Below, piece after piece: positions 8,175-15,458 of a stretch of 64,000 nucleotides of DNA (position 1 is the first letter of the stretch; each line of letters starts with the position of its first letter). Under the pieces are notes generated by a model. It searched no databases. It saw only the letters and a list, made by a program, of their open reading frames with translations, and had not been told where the DNA came from. The DNA lies in the NCBI GenBank assembly GCA_963809205.1, contig CAWEIS010000003.1, forward strand, positions 186,001-250,000, given 5' to 3'. The DNA is from DATLLN01 sp963809205 (GTDB lineage Bacteria; Actinomycetota; Thermoleophilia; Gaiellales; JAICJC01). The translations under genes were made by a program, and so were the position numbers.

Positions 8175-8546
8175 ATGGGCCAGCCTGTCGTGCACTTCGA
8201 GATCGTCGGCACCGACGGTCCGAGGCTGCGGGAGTACTACTCGGAGCTGTTCGGCTGGGCATTCGACACCAGCGCGCCGATGGACTACGGGACGGTCGAC
8301 CGGGCGGCGAACCTGTCCTCAGAAGGCATCGGCATCGGCGGCGGCGTCGGCACCGGGCCGGAGGGGTACGAGGGGCACGTCACCTTCTACGTGGCCGTCG
8401 ACGACGTCGAGGCGGCGCTGGCGAAGGCCGAGAGCCTCGGCGGTACCCGGGTGATGGGGCCCGAGAAGATCATGGACATGGTCGAGCTCGGCCTGTTCAA
8501 CGACCCGGAGGGCCATCTGGTCGGCGTCGTCAAGCAGACCCAGTGA
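8175..8546 (+). CDS. VOC/glyoxalase family protein
   Basis: A 123-residue protein of the vicinal oxygen chelate superfamily: HFEIVGTDGPRLREYYSELFGW in the first beta-alpha-beta-beta-beta unit, VTFYVAVDDVEAALAKAESLGG and LFNDPEGHLVGVV in the second. The family includes glyoxalases, dioxygenases and resistance proteins; the exact reaction cannot be read from the sequence. GAGAGGAG precedes the ATG, so this gene has a leader. Its end overlaps the convergent lipoprotein gene by 17 bases. Confidence 0.88.
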   Translation: MGQPVVHFEIVGTDGPRLREYYSELFGWAFDTSAPMDYGTVDRAANLSSEGIGIGGGVGTGPEGYEGHVTFYVAVDDVEAALAKAESLGGTRVMGPEKIMDMVELGLFNDPEGHLVGVVKQTQ

Positions 8547-9492
8547 GGCGGCTACCGCGCGCGGAGACCTGTTGCAGGTCGTACTGCGCGATGCGGTAGA
8601 TGGCGCCCGGCTTGCCGCCGTCGCACACGCTGATGGCCGTGTCCGTCATGATCTTGCCGTAGACCCCCGGTGCGAGATGCGGCCCCCAGTTGTGCTGGCC
8701 GGAATCCTGGCTGAGCCCGCCGGCGATCGAGTAGGTGTCGAGCTCGTGGATCGTGTAGCACCCGAGCACGCGGCCGTTGCGCAGGTCGATTCCGAACACG
8801 CCCTCACTTGGCCGGACAGCCATCGTCGTATGGATATCGGCGCCGTAGCCGGTCTTCGCATGGCTGCCGGCGCGGGACGCAACCCGCACGTCGGCTGCCG
8901 CGAGTCGATCGATGCGGGCCCTGGTGGCGGCCGTGAGCGGCGCCATGTAACCGTTCGTCGGCGGCGGGAGTGTGAGCGGGGGCGGCGGCTTGTACCAGCC
9001 GAACGTGATGAACCCGATCTTCCACGCCCCGGCATCACGGGTCACGCCGATGATGTACCAGGGCCGTTGTCCAGTGGTGGTGTTCAGGGTCTGCACCTCC
9101 GCCATGAACGAGCCGTTGGCCGACGTCCGGGGGACGATCGGAACGACCCGCTGCAGCGTGTGCTCGGCCTTCGGCGTGTTGCATCCGCAGACCACGAAAC
9201 GCACGTAGGACGAGTCGATCGCCTCCGCGGCGCCGTTCTCCATCTCGCCGAACCCGTCGGCGTCGAGGCGGCCGATGACGTTCTCGCGCTGCGTCCAGAG
9301 CACGCGGACGATCATCGTCGCGTCCGCCTGAGACGGCATCTTCGCCGCGGCGCCCGTGCCGCCGCCCTGTCCCTGGCCGTCGGGGGCGAACGACGCTGGA
9401 TGGATCACGCTGTCGCTGCCGGACGCCTGTCCGCATCCCGTGGCCACGGCGATCGCCGCGACGACTGCTATCGCTCGAATGACCCCGAACAC
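8530..9492 (-). CDS. Putative secreted lipoprotein of unknown function
   Basis: About 320 residues from a GTG start. The N-terminus is a hydrophobic signal ending in VATGCGQ, a lipobox-like site, so the mature protein should be lipid-anchored at the outer face of the membrane. The middle contains QRPWYIIGVTRDAGAWKIGFITFGWY, and the C-terminal half (FGIDLRNGRVLGCYTIHELDTYS) looks like a beta-rich extracellular domain. No family is recognised. The open frame continues far upstream antisense to aroC, which is codon-bias shadow. Monocistronic and convergent with the VOC gene. Confidence 0.75.
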   Translation of the reverse strand: MFGVIRAIAVVAAIAVATGCGQASGSDSVIHPASFAPDGQGQGGGTGAAAKMPSQADATMIVRVLWTQRENVIGRLDADGFGEMENGAAEAIDSSYVRFVVCGCNTPKAEHTLQRVVPIVPRTSANGSFMAEVQTLNTTTGQRPWYIIGVTRDAGAWKIGFITFGWYKPPPPLTLPPPTNGYMAPLTAATRARIDRLAAADVRVASRAGSHAKTGYGADIHTTMAVRPSEGVFGIDLRNGRVLGCYTIHELDTYSIAGGLSQDSGQHNWGPHLAPGVYGKIMTDTAISVCDGGKPGAIYRIAQYDLQQVSARGSRLTGSA

Positions 9493-9578
9493 TGCATCGT
9501 GTTCATCGGCACGTGGTGCTCCAAACTGAAGCTTCTCCCGTGCCAGAGGTTCCTGACCCCGCCGGCACCGGGCCCGGA

Positions 9579-9584
9579 TAGGCT
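9579..9584 (+). promoter_or_regulatory. Candidate -10 element of aroC
   Basis: TAGGCT ends ten bases before the aroC ATG. The same hexamer with the same 10-base spacing precedes aroQ, and it also occurs before the glpA-like gene. Confidence 0.45.
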
Positions 9585-9594
9585 TGGCCACCCA

Positions 9595-10780
9595 ATGGAG
9601 CTCACCTACGTCACCGCGGGCGAATCGCACGGACCCGGTCTGACGGTCGTCGTCAGCGGCGTGCCCGCGGGGGTCGAGCTCGACCATGAGCTGATCCGTA
9701 GCGACCTCGCCCGCCGCCAGGCGGGCTACGGCCGCAGCCCGCGCCAGAAGCTCGAACAGGACGACGTGCGGCCGCTCGGCGGCATCCGCCACGGCCGCGC
9801 GCTGGGCAGCCCCATCGCGTTCTTCATCGAGAACCGCGATCACAAGAACTGGACGCACCCGATGAGCGCATGGCCGGTGACCCCGGAGGAGCTCGAGGAG
9901 TACGGCTGGCGGGGGAAGCCGATCCGGCTGCCCCGGCCCGGGCATGCGGACATGGCGGGCGTCCTCAAGTACGGGCACGAGGACGTGCGCAACGTGCTCG
10001 AACGGGCCAGCGCCCGCGAGACGGCGGCGCGGGTGTGCCGCGGGCGCCGTCGCCAAGGCGATCTGCCGGGCGATCGGCATCGAGGTGCGGTCGCACGTGC
10101 TGCAGGTCGGCACGGTGCGGGCGACGCCCCCGGCCTGGCTCTCGATCGACGACTTCGAGCGCGCGGAGCGATCCGAGGTGCGCTGCCTCGACCCGACCGC
10201 GGAAGCGGCGATGATCGGGGAGATCGAGGCCGCGAAGAAGGAGCGTGACACGCTCGGCGGCGTCACCGAGGTGCGCGCGTTCAATGTCCCGCCGGGGCTC
10301 GGGTCGTACGTCGCCGCCGGTGCCCGGCTCGACGGCCGGATCGCCGCGGCCATGCTCTCGATCCAGTCGGCGAAGGGCGTCGAGATCGGCGACGCGATCG
10401 CCTCGGCCGGCCGCCGGGGGTCGAGCGTCCACGACGAGATCCTGCATTCCGATGACGCCGGCTACCACCGAGAGACGGATCGCGCGGGCGGCCTCGAGGG
10501 TGGCATGACGAACGGCGCCGAGGTGATCGTCCGGGTGATCTGGAAGCCGCTGCCCACCCTGATGCGGCCGCTGCGCAGCGTCGAGCTGGGCACGCACGAG
10601 CCGCGCGAGGCGCACGTCGAGCGCAGCGACGTCACGGTGCTCCCGGCCGCGGCGGTTGTCGCCGAGGCAGCGCTCGCCTTCGAGCTGGCGCGGGCGGCGC
10701 TGGAGAAGTTCGGCGGCGACTCGGTGGAGGATCTGGTGGCCGCCCACCGCGCCTACCTCGAGCGCATCGCCCAGGCATGA
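9595..10780 (+). CDS. aroC: Chorismate synthase, one frameshift
   Basis: Makes chorismate from EPSP using reduced FMN, the last common step of aromatic synthesis. The first frame gives YVTAGESHGPGLTVVVSGVPAG, RRQAGYGRSPRQK and FIENRDHKNW up to ASARETAARV. The second frame continues GAVAKAICRAIGIEVRSH through NGAEVIVRVIWKPLPT to the C-terminus. One extra base at about 10036-10044 separates them. The rest is intact and the family is single-copy and normally essential, so I read this as a sequence error. The stop overlaps the aroKB start by four bases. Confidence 0.9.
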
Positions 10781-12270
10781 TCCCCGGGCCCTACCGGAAC
10801 CTCGCCCTGATCGGGTTCATGGGCGCCGGCAAGACCACCACCGCGGGCGTCCTGGCGAGCGAGCTGGGCTGGGATGCGGTCGATGCCGACGCCGCCATCG
10901 AGCAGGCCGCGGGCAAGCCCGTTGCAGCGATCTTCGCCGACGACGGCGAGGCGGCATTCCGCGAGCTGGAGGAGCGGGTCGTCAGCGACCTGCTGCAGCG
11001 GATCGACACCGTGGTCAGCCTGGGCGGCGGGGCCGTCGGGTCGCCGCTGATCCGCGAGCGGCTGCGCGACGGCACGTTCACCGTGCTGCTTGACGTCTCC
11101 CCGCAGACCGCATGGCGGCGCGTCGAGGCCGAGGCCGGCGAGCGGCCGCTGGCCGTCGACCCGTCGCGCTTCGCCGATCTCTACCGGGAGCGGCAGCCCG
11201 CGTACCGCGACGCGGCCGATGCCCTGGTCGACGCCGACGAGATGAGCGGGCTGGAGCCGCTACTGGTGCCGCTGTGCCGCTCCGGGGCGATCGAGGAGCT
11301 GCCCCGGCTGGTGCATCCGCGGCGGTCGGCGCTGGTCGCCGACCGGGCGGTGCTGCGGCTGGTCGGTGCGCCGGTCGAGCCGCTTGTCACCGTGCGCCTG
11401 CCGTCGGGCGAGGCGGCCAAGACGGTCGCCGTGGCCCGCCAGGCGTGGACGCGGCTAGCCGAGCTCGGGCTGCAGCGCGGCGACGTCGTGGTCGGGCTCG
11501 GCGGGGGCGCCGCGACCGACCTGGCCGGGTTCGTGGCGGCGACCTACCAGCGCGGCGTCCCCTGGATCGCCGTCCCGACCACGCTGCTGGGGATGGTGGA
11601 CGCCGCGATCGGCGGCAAGACGGGCATCGACCTGCCCGCCGCGAAGAACTACGTGGGCGCGTTCCACCCCGCCGAGTGGGTGGTCGCCGACCCCGGCGTA
11701 CTCGACACGCTGCCGCTGCGCGAATGGGTGGCCGGATTCGCCGAGGTGATCAAGACCGGGCTGCTCGCGGGCGGGCGGACGTGGGAGCTGGTCACCGGCT
11801 GGGAGCCGGGCCGGGGCACGCCGGAGCGGCGGCTGGAGCTGATCCGCCGGTGCGCGGCGTTCAAGGCCGGGGTAGTCGCCGAGGACCCCCAGGAGCAGGG
11901 GCGGCGGGCGGTCCTCAACCTCGGCCACTCGATCGGCCACGCCATCGAGTCTGCGGCCGGGTACACCGGCATCAGCCACGGCGAGGCGGTGGCCGTCGGA
12001 CTGCTTCCGACACTCTGGCTGTCGACCCAGCTGTGCGGCCTCGACCCGGCCGTCGAGGACGAGGTGCGGGAGCTGCTCGTCCACCACGAGCTGCCGACGT
12101 CCTGGAGCGGCGTCGACCGCGCGGACGTGCGCGCCGCCCTCTCCCGCGACAAGAAGGCTCGCGCCGGCCGGGTGCGGTTCGTGCTGCTGGAGGCTGTCGG
12201 ATCGCCCGTGCACGGCGTCGACGTGCCGGACGATCTGATCGACCGCGCGATTGCGCGAGCCGTCGAGTGA
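10777..12270 (+). CDS. aroKB: Bifunctional shikimate kinase / 3-dehydroquinate synthase fusion
   Basis: One 497-residue frame holds two enzymes. Residues 1 to about 155 are shikimate kinase, with P-loop GFMGAGKT (13-20), the shikimate-binding DADAAIE and LGGGAV. Residues from about 165 onward are 3-dehydroquinate synthase, with GGGAATDLAGF, GGKTGID and the zinc-binding NLGHSIGHAIE near residues 380-390. The linker carries LVPLCRSGAIEELPRLVHP. In most bacteria these are separate adjacent genes; natural AroK-AroB fusions are known, for example in Thermotoga. ATGA overlap with aroC. Confidence 0.94.
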   Translation: MIPGPYRNLALIGFMGAGKTTTAGVLASELGWDAVDADAAIEQAAGKPVAAIFADDGEAAFRELEERVVSDLLQRIDTVVSLGGGAVGSPLIRERLRDGTFTVLLDVSPQTAWRRVEAEAGERPLAVDPSRFADLYRERQPAYRDAADALVDADEMSGLEPLLVPLCRSGAIEELPRLVHPRRSALVADRAVLRLVGAPVEPLVTVRLPSGEAAKTVAVARQAWTRLAELGLQRGDVVVGLGGGAATDLAGFVAATYQRGVPWIAVPTTLLGMVDAAIGGKTGIDLPAAKNYVGAFHPAEWVVADPGVLDTLPLREWVAGFAEVIKTGLLAGGRTWELVTGWEPGRGTPERRLELIRRCAAFKAGVVAEDPQEQGRRAVLNLGHSIGHAIESAAGYTGISHGEAVAVGLLPTLWLSTQLCGLDPAVEDEVRELLVHHELPTSWSGVDRADVRAALSRDKKARAGRVRFVLLEAVGSPVHGVDVPDDLIDRAIARAVE

Positions 12271-12275
12271 TTGAG

Positions 12276-12281
12276 TATGAT
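12276..12281 (+). promoter_or_regulatory. Candidate -10 element upstream of the small membrane protein
   Basis: TATGAT lies just after the aroKB stop and about 40 bases before the ATG at 12322, leaving room for a short leader with a ribosome-binding site (AAGGACGGACG). No clear -35 is seen. Confidence 0.4.
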
Positions 12282-12321
12282 CCGCTGTCCCTCGACAGCA
12301 ACGAGGGCGAAGGACGGACGA

Positions 12322-12618
12322 ATGGCGGGCACGATTTGGCGAGTGGTGGTCCTGGCGGCCGGGATTCTGGCCGGCTTTGCCGTCGGCTTTTCCGCGGCGC
12401 TGCTGACCATCGGCACGGACTACACCCGCACCTGCGTCGTCGCGCTCGCGGTCTGCGTACCGCTGCTTGCGCTGTTCGGGCGCGAGCTGATCGGGATGTG
12501 GAACGGCGTCTCGGCGAGGCGCCGGCCGCCGCGCGAGTTCACCCCGGTCGTCGACCCCGAGCTGTCGGACGTCTCCCTGTGGGAGGTCCGCCGCTCGCTC
12601 GAGACCGCGGTCGAGTAG
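12322..12618 (+). CDS. Small membrane protein, unknown function
   Basis: 98 residues with two hydrophobic segments (VVVLAAGILAGFAVGFSAALL and VVALAVCVPLLALFG) followed by a charged cytoplasmic tail ending SLWEVRRSLETAVE. An upstream in-frame TTG at 12271 is less likely than this ATG, which has a ribosome-binding site. No family is recognised. It follows aroKB and converges on the channel gene three bases later. Confidence 0.65.
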   Translation: MAGTIWRVVVLAAGILAGFAVGFSAALLTIGTDYTRTCVVALAVCVPLLALFGRELIGMWNGVSARRRPPREFTPVVDPELSDVSLWEVRRSLETAVE

Positions 12619-12621
12619 TCG

Positions 12622-13312
12622 TCAGCCCGAGTCGTCGTCCCGGTCGCCGGACCTGCCGAAGCTGCGCTCGCGGCCGAGGTTGCTGACGAGCAGCGCCACC
12701 ACCGTCACCAGGTAGAGCTGGCCGACGAGCCCCTCCAGCGCCGCGGTCATCCGGCCGATCGACGACCGCGCGGTGAGATCGCCGTAGCCGACCGTGGCCA
12801 TGGTCACGTAGCTGAAGTAGACGTAGTCCGCGGCCGTTGGGTGGTCGGTCTGCACGAAGTACGGGTCGCCGCCCGCGTCGGCGATGATCGCGAACCCCAG
12901 CGCGAACATCATCCCGATCAGCAGGTAGATGCACAGGGCGCCCATCACCGTCTCCGGCGTCACCTTGGGATGGCGCCAGATCTCGCGGGCGATCGCGAAC
13001 GGGACGACGGCGGCCAGCATCACGGCCATCGCATTCGTCACCCAGTCGACGGTGTCGCCGCCGCCGAGGGTCGCCGAGACCAGCGCCGACACGATCCCGA
13101 GCGTCGCGAGTCGCCAGCGCGACGCGGATCGTCACCTTGCGCGCGTTCGACGTGCGCAGCGCGACCAGCACCGTCGCGCTGATCAGCACCATGGTGCCCA
13201 CGCGGCCCCAGGTCCCGGCGCCGGAAGCCGCGATCGAGCCGATCGTCAGCATGATCAGCAGCAGGAGCAGCGCGTAGCGGTCGGTGCGCGGGTTGCGGAC
13301 TTGTGCCAGCAT
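12622..13312 (-). CDS. Potassium channel family protein, one frameshift
   Basis: The pore and selectivity filter TMATVGYGDLT, flanked by hydrophobic helices (GALCIYLLIGMMFALGFAII before, VGQLYLVTVVALLVSNLG after), identify an Ion_trans_2-type potassium channel. The N-terminal membrane helices (RYALLLLLIMLTIGSIAA and GTMVLISATVLVAL) lie in another frame, joined by a single-base indel at about 13115-13130 within RWRLATLGIV. The reconstructed protein has about 230 residues and six hydrophobic segments but no obvious voltage-sensor arginines. No RCK domain is attached. Divergent from aroQ. Confidence 0.82.
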
Positions 13313-13321
13313 GGCGCTCAG

Positions 13322-13327
13322 AGCTTA
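13322..13327 (-). promoter_or_regulatory. Candidate leaderless promoter (-10) of the channel gene
   Basis: Minus-strand TAAGCT ends nine bases before the ATG at 13312. It sits back to back with the aroQ element in a 47-base divergent spacer. Confidence 0.4.
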
Positions 13328-13343
13328 CGGCACGCCCATGTCG

Positions 13344-13349
13344 TAGGCT
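13344..13349 (+). promoter_or_regulatory. Candidate -10 element of aroQ
   Basis: TAGGCT ends ten bases before the aroQ ATG, identical in sequence and spacing to the element before aroC. Confidence 0.45.
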
Positions 13350-13359
13350 GCGCGGGCTG

Positions 13360-13794
13360 ATGCAGATCGCCATTCTCAACGGGGTCAACCTGAACATGCT
13401 CGGCAAGCGCGACCCGGAGATCTACGGGTCGACCACGTTGTCGCAGCTGGAGACGCAGATCTACGGCTGGGCGTCCGACGTGGGGGTGACGGCGCGCTGT
13501 TGGCAGACCAACAGCGAGGGCACCTACATCGACATGATCCACGAGGCGTACACCGGTGGGGTCGACGGCCTGATCGTCAACCCCGGCGCCTGGACGCACT
13601 ACAGCTACGCGATCCGCGACGCGCTCGAGGTGTTCACCGGGCCGAAGGTCGAGGTGCACCTGTCCGACATCGAACACCGCGACGAGTGGCGCCGGCACTC
13701 GGTGATCGCAGAGGTGGTCGACCACCGCATCTCGGGCCACGGCGTCGACGGCTACCGCGAGGCGATCGCGTACCTCAAGGAGCACGGCGGGTGA
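13360..13794 (+). CDS. aroQ: Type II 3-dehydroquinate dehydratase
   Basis: Dehydrates 3-dehydroquinate to 3-dehydroshikimate, third step of the shikimate pathway; type II enzymes are dodecamers. 144 residues, normal length. Motifs: NGVNLNMLGKRDPEIYG with the catalytic Arg/Tyr region, NPGAWTHYSYAIRDAL, and EVHLSDIEHRDEWR with the active-site histidine. The start follows the TAGGCT element. GTGA overlap with the next gene. The order aroQ-pepP-efp is conserved in many Gram-positive bacteria. Confidence 0.95.
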   Translation: MQIAILNGVNLNMLGKRDPEIYGSTTLSQLETQIYGWASDVGVTARCWQTNSEGTYIDMIHEAYTGGVDGLIVNPGAWTHYSYAIRDALEVFTGPKVEVHLSDIEHRDEWRRHSVIAEVVDHRISGHGVDGYREAIAYLKEHGG

Positions 13795-14873
13795 GCTACG
13801 GCGACCGGCTGGCGCGTGCCGGCGAGCGGGTGGAGGAGCTGGGCCTGGGGGCGCTGCTGCTCACCGACCTCGTCAACGTCCGCTACCTGACCGGCTTCAC
13901 CGGCTCGAACGCGATGCTCGTCGTCGCGCCGGCGTCGTCGGTGTTCCTGACCGACTTCCGGTACGTGGAGCGGGCGCAGCCGCTTCGGGATTTCACTGAC
14001 GTCCGGCGCGGCGAGCGCGAGATGCTGGGCGAGCTGGGGGACGCGGCGCGCGAGCTCGCGCGCGGCGGGGCCCTGGGCTTCGAGGAGGGCAACCTGACGG
14101 TCGCACGGCACCGGCGGCTGGCGGAGGAGCTGTCCGGCATCGAGCTCACGCCGCAGTCCGGGGTGGTCGAGGCGCTGCGCGCGGTCAAGGATGCAGACGA
14201 GATCGCCGCCGTCCGCCGTGCGGCCGCAGTGCTGGAGGGCGTGTACGAGGGGATCGCCGAGGAGGGGCTGATCGGGCGTACCGAGCGCGAGGTCGCGTGG
14301 CGCGTGCTGGAGCGGTTCCACGAGGCCGGGGCCGAAGGGCCGTCGTTCGACTCGATCGTCGCCTCCGGCACGGCCGGCGCCCTGCCGCACGCCGAGCCGC
14401 GCGACGAGGTGATCGGGCCCGGGACGCTGGTCACCATGGACATCGGGTGCATATTCGAGGGCTACTGCTCGGACTGCACGCGGACGTTCGCCACCGAGGG
14501 TGAACTGCCCGCGGAGCTGGCCGCCGCGTACGAGCTGTGCCTGGAGGCGCAGCTGGCTGCGCTCAAGGCCGTCCGCCCGGATGCCGGCGGCGCGGCGGTC
14601 GACGCGGTGGCGCGCGACATCATCGAGGCGGCTGGGCACGGCGCGCACTTCGGCCACGGCCTCGGCCACGGCGTGGGGCTCGCCGTCCACGAGGCGCCGC
14701 GGCTCGCGCCCAGCTCGTCCGCAACCCTCGAGCCGGGCATGGTCGTCACAGTTGAACCCGGCATCTACCTGCCCGGCGTCGGCGGCGTGCGGATCGAGGA
14801 CCTGGTGGTTGTCACGGCGGATGGTTGCGAGCGCCTTACGGGCTACCCTAAGGAGCTGATCACGACCGGATGA
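13791..14873 (+). CDS. pepP: M24 family Xaa-Pro aminopeptidase
   Basis: A 360-residue metallopeptidase removing N-terminal residues next to proline. The N-terminal creatinase-like domain (LLTDLVNVRYLTGFTGSNA) precedes the pita-bread domain, whose five metal ligands are visible: TMDIGC, SDCTRTF, GHGVGLAVHE, TVEPGIY and VRIEDLV. GTG start in a GTGA overlap with aroQ. It is followed 18 bases later by efp, the usual pairing; a functional link with EF-P has been suggested from this linkage alone. Confidence 0.92.
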   Translation: MSYGDRLARAGERVEELGLGALLLTDLVNVRYLTGFTGSNAMLVVAPASSVFLTDFRYVERAQPLRDFTDVRRGEREMLGELGDAARELARGGALGFEEGNLTVARHRRLAEELSGIELTPQSGVVEALRAVKDADEIAAVRRAAAVLEGVYEGIAEEGLIGRTEREVAWRVLERFHEAGAEGPSFDSIVASGTAGALPHAEPRDEVIGPGTLVTMDIGCIFEGYCSDCTRTFATEGELPAELAAAYELCLEAQLAALKAVRPDAGGAAVDAVARDIIEAAGHGAHFGHGLGHGVGLAVHEAPRLAPSSSATLEPGMVVTVEPGIYLPGVGGVRIEDLVVVTADGCERLTGYPKELITTG

Positions 14874-14891
14874 TGCCGGGAAAGCGAGACC

Positions 14892-15458
14892 ATGGCTGAG
14901 ACCGTCACGACCAACCAGTTCAAGAACGGCATGCACGTCGAGGTCGACGGCACGATCTACCGGATCGTCGAGTTCCAGCACGTCAAGCCGGGCAAGGGCG
15001 GCGCGTTCGTCCGCACCAAGCTGAAGGCGATCGACTCCGGCGGCGTCGTCGACAAGACCTTCCGCGCCGGCGAGAAGCTGACCCGGATCCGTACCGAGAT
15101 GAAGAGCGTCAGCTACCTGTACAACGACGGCGAAGACGTCCATCTGATGGATGCCGAGACGTTCGACCAGATCCCGCTGCCGGTGGGCATGGTGGCCGAG
15201 GAGCTCCCCTTCATGCGCGAGAACGACGCCGTGCAGCTGCTGACCGTGGACGGCAAGCCGACGTCCCTGCAGCTCCCGGCGGCGGTCGAGCTGGCGGTCA
15301 CCGACACCGAGCCGGGCGTCAAGGGCGACACGGTCTCGAACGTCACCAAGCCGGCCACGCTGGAGACGGGCGCCGTCGTCCAGGTGCCGCTGTTCGTCAA
15401 CGTCGGGGACGTGATCCGCGTCGACACCCGCGAGGCCCGGTACATCGCACGCGCGTGA
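14892..15458 (+). CDS. efp: Translation elongation factor P
   Basis: Relieves ribosome stalling at proline runs. The 188-residue protein has the standard three domains. The domain I loop KPGKGGAFVRTKL carries the residue that is modified in other bacteria, here a lysine. A GGGAAAGCGAG ribosome-binding region precedes the ATG, unlike most first genes here. No EpmA/EpmB or EarP genes are visible nearby. The stop overlaps the GTG of the following carboxylase-type gene. Confidence 0.96.
   Translation: MAETVTTNQFKNGMHVEVDGTIYRIVEFQHVKPGKGGAFVRTKLKAIDSGGVVDKTFRAGEKLTRIRTEMKSVSYLYNDGEDVHLMDAETFDQIPLPVGMVAEELPFMRENDAVQLLTVDGKPTSLQLPAAVELAVTDTEPGVKGDTVSNVTKPATLETGAVVQVPLFVNVGDVIRVDTREARYIARA

Noticed and set aside
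8530..10353. 607-codon minus-strand frame extending over aroC
   Set aside because: Only the part from 9492 onward has a signal peptide and balanced composition; the rest is antisense to aroC.
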